From: Epiperipatus broadwayi
Taxonomy: Eukaryota; Onychophora; Udeonychophora; Euonychophora; Peripatidae
Length of the DNA: 64,000 nt
Direction of reading: 5' to 3'
NCBI GenBank assembly: GCA_028023455.1
Contig: JAQFVV010006310.1
Span: 250,001 to 314,000, forward strand
Shown: piece by piece, positions 25,601 through 36,189 of the stretch
Layout of the letters: each line of letters starts with the position of its first letter
Numbering within the stretch: the first letter of the stretch is position 1
Position numbers and translations under genes: made by a program
Notes under the pieces: generated by a model
Databases searched by the model: none
What the model was told of the DNA's origin: nothing
The model's input: the letters and a program-made list of their open reading frames with translations, nothing else

Positions 25601-27065
25601 GATAGTTAGGCAAGTTGTTCTTCAAAGCAGTTTCACTTAATAAATCATTTTCCTTAGCAAGGATAGATAAGCCCAATGGTGTCTCATGTAGTTGGTGTTT
25701 AATGGTAAACACCTTGATCCTTACTTGATTCACCATTAAGTATTCCTATGCTTGTTTACTTTGGGCTGCAGGCATCCTCTTGTGTGTTTTACAATAAAGT
25801 AGAAAATAAATAGAGGTTTAATGCAGCTGTTAGGAAATAATATGATGCACAATAGCATGTTTTGCTTTAGCCCATATTCATATTAAAGTGCAATTCAATA
25901 ATTATTTGTAATCATAAATTTATATTGTATAATATAGGACTTTACATACATATATATTAAAAAAATTATTTCATTTTTTTCTTTTTCCAATTTTCAGCAC
26001 ATTAATTTTTGTTATTCTTTTTGAAATAAACTGAGAGAGTGCAAACCTCTCAAGCGTTTAGCCAATCAGATCACAAATACTGGGACATAGAATTTAACAA
26101 GAAAAGAGCAGTTCCACTCTCTTCTTTACTTGTCTGTCTATATATCCAAGCCAGTCCAAAGTACTTAGATCTGCAGGTGTGAATCTTAAATATCTTCACA
26201 CTTAACTCACTGAGTTCTAATTATAAACATACAGCGTGAAATCTTTCGATTTACTACGCAGTAGTTTTTAGATGTCATAACTTGCAGAAATATATGTAAA
26301 TAATATTTATTTCTTTTTGAAAAGATTTAAAGTATTAAAAATTACTCCGACTTTTAAAACATGCTTTAATTATTTCAAAATTTATCATTTATTCTTACTT
26401 CTTATTTTACTTTCTTTCTTCTGAATTTGGTAAACTTTTAGTTACAGCATTTGACTTTTAAAAATTTTTATGATTTAAATAAAAGAAAAAGCAAAACTCC
26501 ATTTTAACGTTCTAAATGTTAGTTTAAACTGCTGTCTATTGTAGCTGCTATATTTTTTGACAATAAGAACGATTTGTAAAAAGTTTCTATTTTTATATAA
26601 AATGCTGAGAATCTCCTGAAACGCTGAGATTTTTAACTGCTTATTGTTTAAATACATTTTAATTTTTAAATGTATTGTTTAAATATATTTCATTTATTAC
26701 AAATAAAAAATCAAATAATAAAATCAGTTTTATTTTCACACACGGCCACCTAACTTAACCTCAGGCTATTCCTAAACCCCTTAACTATAAATTAATATTC
26801 AATTTTAAATTTAAAAAAAAAATATACATTAGTTTATTTAATCCAATAGTATATATATATACAATATTACCTTCTAAAATATTGATCGTATTAAATTTAT
26901 TATAACATAATAATTTATTGTGGATTATATGTATATATGTAATAATAACAAACAAATAATCTTCCCAGTATTAATATAAATTCCAAATGGATTGGGTTCA
27001 ATAAATAGGCTTGATCTTTTTAGGAATATGTGCATTATAAGCTATCCTTTACAACATATTTTGAA
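22660..27065 (+). repeat. Large dispersed repeat, left copy
   Basis: Aligns with 58225-60335 plus 62889-63175 in the same orientation. Shared landmarks include GTAATACTATGCAGATG, GGGTCTTCGGGTAGAATGCT, GGTATGAACAGATACACACA, GATGTGAAGCAGGTGG, CACACGGCCACCTAACTT and TTCCAAATGGATTGG. Differences are a 1.6-kb insertion here (23012-24660), ~250 bp extra at 26031-26285, and the absence of the 2.55-kb insertion found in the right copy. No coding frame is conserved. Confidence 0.85.
23012..24660. mobile_element. 1.6-kb insertion in the dispersed repeat, promoter-like left end
   Basis: Absent from the paralogous copy at ~58555. The ends are CTACTTCCGG (left) and, inverted, CTACTTCAGC (right). The left part carries TGACGTAA, TGACGTCA and AAATATGGCCG and a possible exon with a CTCCG|GTAAGG donor (23320). 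The right part has an acceptor-like CTTTATAG (24232) followed by ATG (24271) opening MKKSYPTSFGDCEAVDYLR, with a CTCAG|GTAAGA donor. The last ~195 bp match 7648-7821 in inverse orientation. It could be a gene-bearing transposon or a captured gene start. I do not recognise the protein. Confidence 0.5.
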
Positions 27066-27138
27066 TCACGTTTTTTAAGGTTTACTTGATTCCTGCCTCC
27101 AAAAAAAATTAAAGGGTTAATGACTAATTTAAAACTTC

Positions 27139-28397
27139 GTTTGTCATGTGATAGCCGGTCGTGGCCGCTGGACGGCGTTAATTATGAGAAAAAACAATAA
27201 AATATTACGAAACCGGGTCAACACTTATTAAAAGCAATCATTTACGATGATTTAAATATAATTTTACTAAAATAATTCTTATTTTAATTAGATATAATTA
27301 TTTTTAAAAAAAATATGTTAAATTATTATATAATTTAATTTAAAAAAATGTTCTTTTATAACAGAACGAAGACGGTGTTTTCAATTTATTAATCAACATA
27401 ACATACGAGCACACATTTACTTATTTTATGACTTTTATTTTTTGAATACGTCGTTAAATATTTTTATATATTTTTTAAAAAGTATATATTTTTAATAAAA
27501 ACAATAACAAATTCTTTTTTTAAAAATAAAATTTTGTTCAAATACGAACAAGAAAAACAAATATTTTGGATAGTCTTTTTTTTTTAATGAATTTTGACAA
27601 ACAAAAGTAGACTACAATTAATAAAAATAAAAAAAAATTTGAAACAAATTTTGATCGCTTGTTTTTGTTTATATACATTAATTAACAGCAATCCCACCGG
27701 GTTTCCAATATTTTTTGAAAAAATATTTTTTTTTTTGCAATTAATAAAAACAATAACAATTCCTCCCCCATCCCAAATAAAATTTTGTAGAATAACATGA
27801 AAAACCAATATTGTCTTTTTTAAATACGACATTGATCGCAGCGCTTCTCATTTGGTAAAACATTTTTATTTTGGAAAAATAATACAGCATCAGAATCTGT
27901 GGTTGGCAAGTCAGACAATTTATGAATAGGAATGTTTTGTTGAGCCATTTCACTTGTCTCGTATATTGACTCGCGGAAATGTGATTTTACGCATTGTTTT
28001 CGAAATCATGTTAGGACCTACTCTTTGCCACTGTTTTAAACATTTAAAGTTGTGGAGGGAAGGATTTTGACTGTCTTTAAATTATTAATAATTTACATGA
28101 CATCATTCATATACAAATAAAAAAAAATGTATTCTATATTTAAAAAATTATGTAAACTTGAAATATAAACACCGTATACGACAGTTAATATTCAATTGTG
28201 AAAAAATCCCCTACACTATCGTGAAACACGCTAATGTGAAATCCCATATAGTGGCATAAATAGGTAATACAACAAAGGTGTTGTATTACCTGTAAATACA
28301 ACCGTGTTGTAATACTCATAATAAAACAGCATTTTTATGTGTTTTTACACATAATTAACGCCATCAAGCGGCCACGACCGGCTATCACAGGACAACT
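27139..28397. mobile_element. TIR element (1.26 kb), 8-bp TSD, GCTTGATGGCG box
   Basis: The ends are GTTTGTCATGTGATAGCCGG and, inverted, AGTTGTCCTGTGATAGCCGG, with inverted similarity of ~48 bp through TGGCCGCTTGATGGCGTTAA. AAAACTTC flanks both sides (27131-27138 and 28398-28405). The left end carries CCGCTGGACGGCG and the right CCGCTTGATGGCG at bases 28-37. Inside the right end is the hairpin TTATGTGTTTTTACACATAA. There is no coding sequence. It stands 38 bp from the palindromic element and has the same end architecture. Confidence 0.8.
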
Positions 28398-28519
28398 AAA
28401 ACTTCATCGTTGTGAAAAAGTTAATCAACTTTTGTGGTAGTTGAGGAGGGACTGTACTGCCACCATCAGATGGCGCTGCGACACCATCAACAACCAGCCT
28501 GAAACCTGCAAGTGATAAA

Positions 28520-28850
28520 TTTATTTACCAAAGTGGCTGAAAAATGACAAATAAAAAAAACCCGATGAAAGTGGCTGAAAAATGACAAATAAAAAAAGAG
28601 AATCACTGAAAGTGGCTCAAAAATGACAAAAAAAAATCGATGAAAGTGGCTAAAAAATGACAAATAAAAAAAACCCCGATGAAAGTGGCTGAAAAAATGA
28701 CAAAAAAAGAGAATCGCTGAAAGTGGCTGGAAAATGACAAATAAAAAAAAAAAACCCGATGAAAGTAGCTCAAAAATGACAAATAAAAAAATAATCGATG
28801 AAAGTGGCTCAAAAATCACAAATAAAAAAAAACGATGAAAGTGGCTGACC
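28520..28850. repeat. Minisatellite, left arm (~8 units of ~38-45 bp)
   Basis: Units of the type AAAGTGGCTGAAAAATGACA plus an A-rich spacer ending CCCGATG, CGATG or CGCTG repeat head to tail. Long open frames across it on either strand are products of the repeat, not genes. Confidence 0.85.
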
Positions 28851-28894
28851 CCCCCCTAAAATCAAAATTTCTTTACTTAAATAGAAAAATAAAA

Positions 28895-28996
28895 ATGGCT
28901 GAAAATATATGTACACAAGAAATAGATAAGAAGTACAAATTATTAAAAAAGAAAACCAAGAAAATGGTATCAAATCCTGTAATAATTCAAATTTAA
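28895..28996 (+). other. Small ORF in left arm, basic Lys-rich (mirrored in right arm)
   Basis: ATG in AAAAATGGCT opens MAENICTQEIDKKYKLLKKK and continues to a stop at 28994. The mirrored copy on the minus strand from 31350 reads MAEDICIQEVDKKYKLLKKK and stays open longer. The few changes are mostly conservative (N/D, T/I, I/V). It resembles a first coding exon of a Lys-rich coiled-coil protein, but it could be a chance ORF in A-rich DNA. Confidence 0.3.
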
Positions 28997-29361
28997 AAAA
29001 TAAATAAGTCCGTGATTAATACAAAAACAAACATGGCAGACAAAAGGCAGGAAATCCAAAGCAACAGTTATACAGTATAAACTAACAAGAATATTACTGG
29101 TTTGAAATTATGGCGTCTAATCAAACGTAACCCCCCTCCCTTCAATGAAGACTTTCTATCCAAAAATAACTCCATGTAAAATTATAATGAAATATGGCAA
29201 CCACCGAGTAACTTTTATAAAATGTACTAAATCTTATCAATATTTAAAAAATCAAAGTCTATTTGCAAATATGCTGTGCATTATTTAAGTAACAGATATA
29301 ATAACTCATAACACAGATTAATACATAGTAAGCAAGTTTAAGAGAAAGTGGGAAAAACTAC

Positions 29362-29516
29362 CTTGTTCCAAATTCGGTTCAGAGCCATTTGCACAATGAT
29401 GACTTGATCATCATGTTCTGCAAAATGTAGCTTTCTTGGTAAATTTCTTAACACTTTTATCAATGATGATTCCCAGCAGATTAAAAAAATTATTGAAAAG
29501 AAGGTATCTACAAACA
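29362..29516 (-). pseudogene. Identical exon-like block in left arm of palindrome
   Basis: Reverse-complement twin of 30721-30875, with the same CTAG acceptor and a GTAGTT donor in place of GTAATT. All 155 bases match by eye, so the two encode the same 51 residues. This copy is in the ASCC3 sense orientation inside the ASCC3 intron. Splicing it between the two ASCC3 exons would shift the frame (it changes phase 1 to phase 0), so it is not a normal ASCC3 exon. Confidence 0.5.
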
Positions 29517-30477
29517 CTAGCAGAGTTATTTAAATAAAGTTACACACATGTATATAATATCCCAATTCAATTTAAAAATAATAAATGATTGTCCACTATA
29601 TTCATATTATTCCATTATGTTTTATTTAAACAAAGTTGCAAATGCATCTACATTTTTTAATGAGATGTCTTATTACAAACATAAAATCTCCACCCCCCCT
29701 TTAATTGACAGCGTAGATTTTCAAAAAATATACTCAATACTTTTAAAAGAAAAGACTTTCAACATCAAATTATTTATCTTTAAAGCAATTAATTGTTATC
29801 TGGGTTTCAAATTATGGCATATCTAAATTGATCAATAATATTTAAATAATAATCACCATAAAAAAGTAATACACAAAAAAAAATTACCAAGGTCTTTTGG
29901 AACAGATTTTAACACAAATAGTAAGAAAAATATGGCAGAAATTAGCGGGATTTTGAAATTTTGTGTTAAAGTTTGCGCATATTTAATGTTGTATTCTTCT
30001 GCATCAGAACATAATCCTTATTAACTTTGTCAAAAAATAAACATTATCCCAACAACTTCTATTTCTAGCAGTACAAAATAATTAACACGTCATAATAGAA
30101 CGAAGCAGGTATTTCAAAAGTCAAGTTATGTTTTGATTAATTTTGTTGGCTTTGGAAATTATATTTTTTATGTAAAATGTCAATTACGTCATATTTCATT
30201 TCACAGTTTGTTCTTTCAAAATAAAAGTGCATGCTATAAATGAAGGAAGACATTGGTAATTATTTTTTGGTATGATTTTTTATTAAATATTATTAATGAA
30301 TTTAGAAAGCCAGAAAAAATTAATTGCTTTAAAGATAAATAATTTGATGTTGAAAGTATTTTCTTTTAAAAGTATTTAGTATATTTTTTGAAAATCTACG
30401 CTGTCAATTAAAGGGGGGGGGGAGATTTTATGTTTGTAATTAGACATCTCATTAAAAAATGTAGATGCATTTGCAAC

Positions 30478-30720
30478 TTTATTTAAATAAAACATAATTG
30501 AATAATATGAATATAGTGAACAATGATTTATTTTTAAATTGAATTGGGATATTATATACGTGTGTGCGTAACTTTATTTAAATAACTCTGCTAGTGTTAC
30601 TTTGTTTAAATAAAACATAATTGAATAATATGAATATTGTGGACAATCATTTATTATTTTTAAATTGAATTGGGATATTATATATGTATGTGCATAACTT
30701 TATTTAAATAACTCTGCTAG
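30478..30720 (+). repeat. Tandem duplication of ~120 bp in right arm
   Basis: Both copies contain TTTAAATAAAACATAATTGA, an AATTGAATTGGGATATTATATA stretch and end in ACTCTGCTAGTGTT. The left arm holds only one copy, so the duplication arose after the arms formed. The copy boundary duplicates the splice-acceptor-like CTGCTAG next to the exon-like block. Confidence 0.75.
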
Positions 30721-30875
30721 TGTTTGTAGATACCTTCTTTTCAATAATTTTTTTAATCTGCTGGGAATCATCATTGATAAAAGTGTTAAGAAATTTACCA
30801 AGAAAGCTACATTTTGCAGAACATGATGATCAAGTCATCATTGTGCAAATGGCTCTGAACCGAATTTGGAACAAG
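30721..30875 (+). pseudogene. Exon-like block in right arm of palindrome, unidentified protein
   Basis: This 155-bp block has acceptor CTCTGCTAG and donor AAG|GTAATT and an open frame of 51 codons (phase 2 remainder at start, phase 0 at end). Part of it reads WESSLIKVLRNLPRKLHF, then AEHDDQVIIVQMALNRIWNK. The composition is that of a normal globular protein and differs sharply from the flanking A/T-rich DNA. It is base-for-base identical to the block in the left arm (29362-29516, minus), though the flanks have diverged. I do not recognise the protein. It may be a captured host exon or part of a transposon-encoded gene. Confidence 0.5.
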
Positions 30876-31402
30876 GTAATTTTTCCCACTTTCTCTTTTA
30901 AACTTGCTTACTATGTATTAATCTGTGTTATGAGTTATTATTATATCTGTTACTTAAATAATGCACAGCATATTTGCAAATAGACTTTGATTTTTTAAAT
31001 ATTGATAAGATTTAGTACATTTTATAAAAGTTACTCAGTGGTTGCCATATTTCATTATAATTTTACACTGAGTTATTTTGGATAGAAAGTCTTCATTGAA
31101 GGGAGGGGGGGTTATGTTTGATCAGATGCCATAATTTCAAACCAGTAATATTGTTGTTAGTTTATACTGTATAACTGTTGCTTTGGATTTCCCGCGTTTT
31201 GTCCGCCATGTTTGTTTTTGTATTAATCACGGACTTATTTATTTTTAAAATTTGAATTACTACAGGATTTGATACCATTTTCTTGGTTTTTTTTTTTTTT
31301 AATAATTTGTACTTTTTATCTACTTCTTGTATACATATATCTTCAGCCATTTTTATTTTTCTATTTAAGTGAAGAAATTTTGATTTTAGAGGGGGGGGGT
31401 CA

Positions 31403-31812
31403 GCCACTTTCATCGGGTTTTTTTTATTTGTGATTTTTGAGCCACTTTCATCGATTATTTTTTTTATTTGACATTTTTGAGCCACTTTCATCGGGGTTTT
31501 TTTTTATTTGTCATTTTTGAGCCACTTTCATTGAGGTTTTTTTTTTTATTTATCATTTTTGAGCCACTTTCATTGGGGCTTTTTTTTTTATTTACATTTT
31601 TCATCCACTTTCAGCGATTCTCTTTTTTTATTTGTCATTTTTCAGCCACTTTCATCGATTTTTTTTTTTATCATTTTTCAGCCATTTTCAGCGATTCTCT
31701 TTTTTTATTTGTCATTTTTCAGCCACTTGCATCGGATTTTTTTTTTTATTTATCATTTTTCAGCCACTTTCATCGATTTTTTTTTTTTTTGTCATTTTTC
31801 AGCCACTTTGGT
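31403..31812. repeat. Minisatellite, right arm (~10 units)
   Basis: Reverse complement of the left-arm minisatellite (TTTTTCAGCCACTTTCATCG type), with about two more units than the left arm. The Phe/Ser/His-rich open frames crossing it are repeat artefacts. Confidence 0.85.
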
Positions 31813-32409
31813 AAATAAATTTATCACTTGCAGGTTTCAGGCCAGTTGTTGATGGTATCGCAGCGCTATCTGATGGTGGCAGTATGGTCCCACCTCAACT
31901 ACTACTTTTGTTATTTAGAAGAAAGTAACTTAATGAAAGCACAATTAATCAAGTTAATGAATAAAAATCCACTGGTTAATCAAATTTTTTGATATGAAAT
32001 TATATTTTTTGATAAATGTTTAAGTTTGAATTATATTATCATGTCATTTTAAATTTTTTTTAAATTATTAATCAGTAGTTTATTAAATATATGTTAAAAA
32101 TATTCTAGCGTTAATATCTTTATTCTTTCAGCCACATTCTATGAATTGACAATGTGTGAGTTGATTTCATTATAGATTAGTGTTTTAATAATTTTTAAAT
32201 TACCCTAGTAAAACTATTTAATTATTTAAAACAGAGTAACCTGTTATATTTATCTTTCTCATGTTCAGTTACAACTCCTAGTCTTATGATCTTGAGAAAA
32301 CTCTAGAGCATAATAGTTAGTTTGTATAAATGTTGTTTATGTTTGACATCTTGATGACAACTCTGAACGGTACAAAAGTATCACCTATAAAGTCTATTTA
32401 CTGCATTTT

Positions 32410-32545
32410 TTTAATTAGAAATTAAGTTTATAATAGGCCAGTACACTAATGGTACCATATGGCAAGAGCATTGTTGATAAGCATGTAACAGTGTCCCAAT
32501 ACTCTTTTATATTCTGATGAATATTTTAGCACTTAAATATAGCAT
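32410..32545 (+). repeat. Second copy of the 7195-7375 repeat
   Basis: Same orientation and order as 7195-7375, more diverged. It lies ~300 bp before the LINE RT relic and may belong to the same element. Confidence 0.65.
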
Positions 32546-32849
32546 CCAAAAATCATTATATTCTGTTCTGAGTTTCATAATGGCTAGACTGTTGATTAAT
32601 TGCTATGAGTTTTTGACTGTTGAATAGTTTATTGTTAGTATAATTGTTTAAATGTTGAAATTTTTTAAAAATATATGATCCCATGAAGATGTGAGAACTA
32701 ATCTTTAAAAAACTTATTATTTCAATTTTTAATAAAGAGGTATAGACAAAATTGCAACAATTATCATAGAATATCATTATTATCCATACAGCAAAAGTAA
32801 ATTCATGAATTTTGTTAAAAAGATTGCTGCCAGATATCAATGAATGGCT

Positions 32850-34065
32850 TCTAAAGATTCAATGTGGTTTTAGATAATCAAGAAACATTATGGACATGGT
32901 TTTTGATATCAGGCAGATGCAAAAAAAAAAACATTAGGCACAAAGAAGTGATTAACATATTGCTTTTATTGATATGGTCAGAGCATTTGATTCAGTTAAT
33001 AGGACAAATAGGTCTATGTCATTGTTTGAAATTAATTAGTTGTCAATTTATATTATACAGTTTTTACATGAAAGAATTGAAATAATAGTAATTATTACAG
33101 ATGAAAAATCTGATGTATTTAAAATGAAAACAGATGTATTTGCTCCAATTTCAATTTTTATGGCAGTGCTCTTTGGAACTGTTTATAGGTGGCTTACTGA
33201 AATAGAAATCAAGATGCAATACAGATTGATGATGAAAATTTGAATTTGAATTGATTAAAAGACAACAATTTGGATTCCAAATTATAAGATGCTGATGATT
33301 ATGTTATTTTTATCAATTCATAAACCAATCTATAGAATTTGCATAATGTTTTGAATGCAACATGTAAAGACTTTGATTTAATAATTAATGTTAAATATCT
33401 CAAATTTTTTATCAGCCAGTAATAAAAAAAACTTCTCAGCAACTTTTACCTTGGATGGTTATCAACATGTAAATATATATTAATTTAAATATCTTTGTAG
33501 TCTTTGTAAGTAGAAAGATAAATTTAAATGATGAATGCAACAGACTACAATGCACTGCTGCTGCCTTTAACAAGTTAAAAGATAGTGTATTTCATCACAG
33601 AGAAATAGCTACTGCAACTACATTAGGTGTATATAAAGCTGCTATTTACTTAGTTATTGTATGGAAGTGAATTGTGGATATCCTATTGATGCAATATAAA
33701 AACATTTGAAAAATTTATTTAAGGATATTCCAACAAAATTTTAAAAATACAATGGAAAAATCACAAAATCAATCAATATTTTCTACAATTTGATGAATGT
33801 GATATTAGACTCCATTACTGTAAAATTGCCCTTTCATTGGATTGCACATGTAAAACAAATGAACAATGTGAGATGTCCTAAAAGGATGTTTTATGGCAAA
33901 CTTGTTCATGATTTAAGTGGATTATCTAAAAGACATTCCAACATTAGAGGGCTACAATTAAACATTATGATGAAGTATTTCAGAAAGTCTTCAGCTGAAA
34001 AAATAAAAGACAGCATTGCAAAATATCAAATAAACAGAAAAATGTACCAGCATATTCTATATGTA
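32850..34065 (+). pseudogene. Non-LTR reverse transcriptase relic
   Basis: Plus-strand pieces in order: FIDMVRAFDSVNR (32967-33005, catalytic Asp of motif A present), FKMKTDVFAPISIFMAVLFG (~33119-33178, the usual F..G..QGC.L.P.LF), ADDYV (33291-33305, motif C), NDECNRLQCTAAAFNKLKDSVFHHR (~33530-33605) and the C-terminal HWIAHVKQMNNVRCPKRMFYG (33835-33897). The typical C-terminus reads RWAGHV.RM...R.PK..FYGEL. Frameshifts and stops break it up. The clade is uncertain but near the RTE-like group of the 16.6-19.4-kb relic. Confidence 0.75.
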
Positions 34066-35486
34066 GACATATTTGTAGTTCACATATCGATTTATATAAT
34101 CATCGCAAATTTCATTTCTGGAATAATTTCTTTCTTTCTCTTTAGAGTTAGAATGGCCATATTCATTTATAAATGGCTGCTGTATCTATCTAAAGATTAG
34201 CATTCATATTAGTTTACTCATGACTGCAAAAATGCACACACACTTAAAAGTAGAAATTTTTTCTTTAATATAATTACAGTGGAATATTTGTAAATATTTC
34301 CCAGAAATAAATCCAAATATTTGTTTCCTTTTCAATATATGCAGAATTTTAAGTCTATATATTTGTAAAAAAAAAAAAAAAGATTAGATAAACATATGAT
34401 CAAACAACTTTCATTAGATTTATTTCTATGATGTTATATATACATATATAAAAACATCAAAATCTCATTCCATCATTTAATCTATTTTTTGAGGCCTGAA
34501 ATTAGCTCCATATAGATAACATTTTCCTGCATAGAAAGTTTTTTTTTGATAAAAATTTCTAATTACCTATAATCATTTTCTTTAGTCTAAATAAAGGTTT
34601 GGAAAAAAAATTGTATTCAACGCATATTTCATCAAGGATTGTTATAAATACTTTTAGGTTTTAATTCACTGCAAATCTTTTTGCAACTACTCTTGGGTCC
34701 TTTTTATTCATTATCTCATCTACCATGTTTTGTTTCTGTTATAGTACAGTATTTATTTTATTAAATAAAACAAAATAATTGTGAATTTAAAATTGTGATT
34801 TTTGCCAAGACATTATGAAGCATTGAAAAAAGTAAAAGCTTTTACGAAACTACATTGCATACTTTATGCACACAACATGACAATAATTAGAGAAGTGTTT
34901 TTGATCTAAAAAGTTTGTATCGAGTAAAGATAAAAAATTTGCATAAAATAATTGTCACTCAAAGATTTTTTTTCAGAAAGTAGTATTTTAAAACATTCTT
35001 AAGATTTATAAAATCTTGAGTAATGATTTTGATATTTTGTGAAATTAAAATCAAAATAATTACAGCACATAAATATATAAAAAAAAAAATTAATTACTAT
35101 AGTTTATACTAATATTGCATTTTTAAATAATATATATATATATTTATAAGGACTGTAATATTAAATAATGAAATTATATATATATACATACAACAATTTG
35201 TGTTCTATATTGTATGTATAAAAATAAATAATCTTTAAATTGTTCTTATATATAAATTGAATGGGCAGTCAATACTATAGTTTATAACATTTATTTTCTC
35301 CATTTCCTTGAATAATGATGGATCAAGGTGTCCCTGTGCACGTAAATAGATATAAATACTATTTTAATATATGTAGAGAATTTATGAAAATTAAGAGAAG
35401 TTAATTCCATAATAAATATACATTTTTTTTGTTATAAATATCACAACACTAATATTTATAATTATAAATTATAGCAAAACTATTAC

Positions 35487-35690
35487 GGTACTGGTTTATT
35501 AGCAGCCGTACATTAATTGATGGTGCTGTTTCTGTGCAAAAACATAGAAATATGCAGTTTACGCAACCGAAACTACGCTACTATAACACTATGTTGGTAA
35601 CAGCCGCATGATGGCGTTGTTCTCTATGCAAAAGCACAGAAATTGTACACCTAACTATGTGTGGCCATGCATTATGCGTAAGTTCAGTAA
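35487..35690 (+). mobile_element. Partial end of a TIR element of the same group
   Basis: GGTACTGGTTTATTAGCAGCC starts at 35487, and TTGATGGTGCTG sits at bases 31-42, the same register as the complete elements. It continues TTTCTGTGCAAAAACATAGA and AATATGC, matching the inverted right end of the 45993-47030 element for ~90 bp. A second, partial box (CATGATGGCGTTG, then CTATGCAAAAGCACAGAAA) follows at ~35605-35640, head to tail. I could not locate the opposite terminus. Confidence 0.6.
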
Positions 35691-36189
35691 TGATAGTTCG
35701 TTACCATTTGATATGAGGGTGTCTGTTGTTCAATTTCACACAAGTGTTGAAATCTCTTTTTAAAATCATTGTCTCGCACACCAACTGTAGTATTATCGTA
35801 ATGATAATTATCACTCTGTCAGCGCGCTTCCCTACGCATCTTGGAAGCTGCTAGAAATTTGGAAAGGCTTTTCTGACTGATCTACCTTAATGGTAATGCT
35901 ATACAAGTGGGTTTCAAAAAAAAAAAAGTCTTCATTCTCACAAAAATATGAATAGAATAAAATTATTGACACTTTTTATTTAAATAAAAGATATTATAGA
36001 AGTAATTTTCAAATATAAAATAGATTATGATTGGTCAATCCAACTTTTTTTTATTTTTTTCTTTAAGAACAATGTTAATGATCTTGTCTTTATTTAAGAA
36101 TTTTCTAATATATCTACCCAATTTTGTATTGATGAATATGTAGATATTTGATAGCATTTATATATAAAGTTAGGATGTATGTAATATAT

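Larger units (their letters stand above)
28436..31903. mobile_element. 3.47-kb palindromic TIR/foldback element with 8-bp TSD
   Basis: The left arm (28436-~29800) is the reverse complement of the right arm (~30316-31903), with a ~0.5-kb spacer between. The ends are GGTAGTTGAGG and, inverted, AGTAGTTGAGG. The perfect 8-bp repeat ACTTTTGT flanks it at 28428-28435 and 31904-31911. Each arm carries, from outside in, a CCATCAGATGGCGCTG-type box near base 29, a minisatellite (8 copies left, 10 right), a Lys-rich small ORF, and the exon-like 155-bp block. The right arm is longer because of extra minisatellite units and a ~120-bp tandem duplication (30478-30720). TSD length fits hAT, P or Merlin-type transposition. 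No transposase is recognisable. Confidence 0.85.

Noticed and set aside
28487-28819. Long Phe/Ser/His-rich open frames on the minus strand
   Set aside because: They are read-through of the 38-45-bp minisatellite with T-rich spacers; the same happens in the right arm at 31468-31852.
33790-34200. 136-codon open frame as an intact gene
   Set aside because: Its first two-thirds are the C-terminal end of the LINE relic and the remainder is chance hydrophobic sequence.
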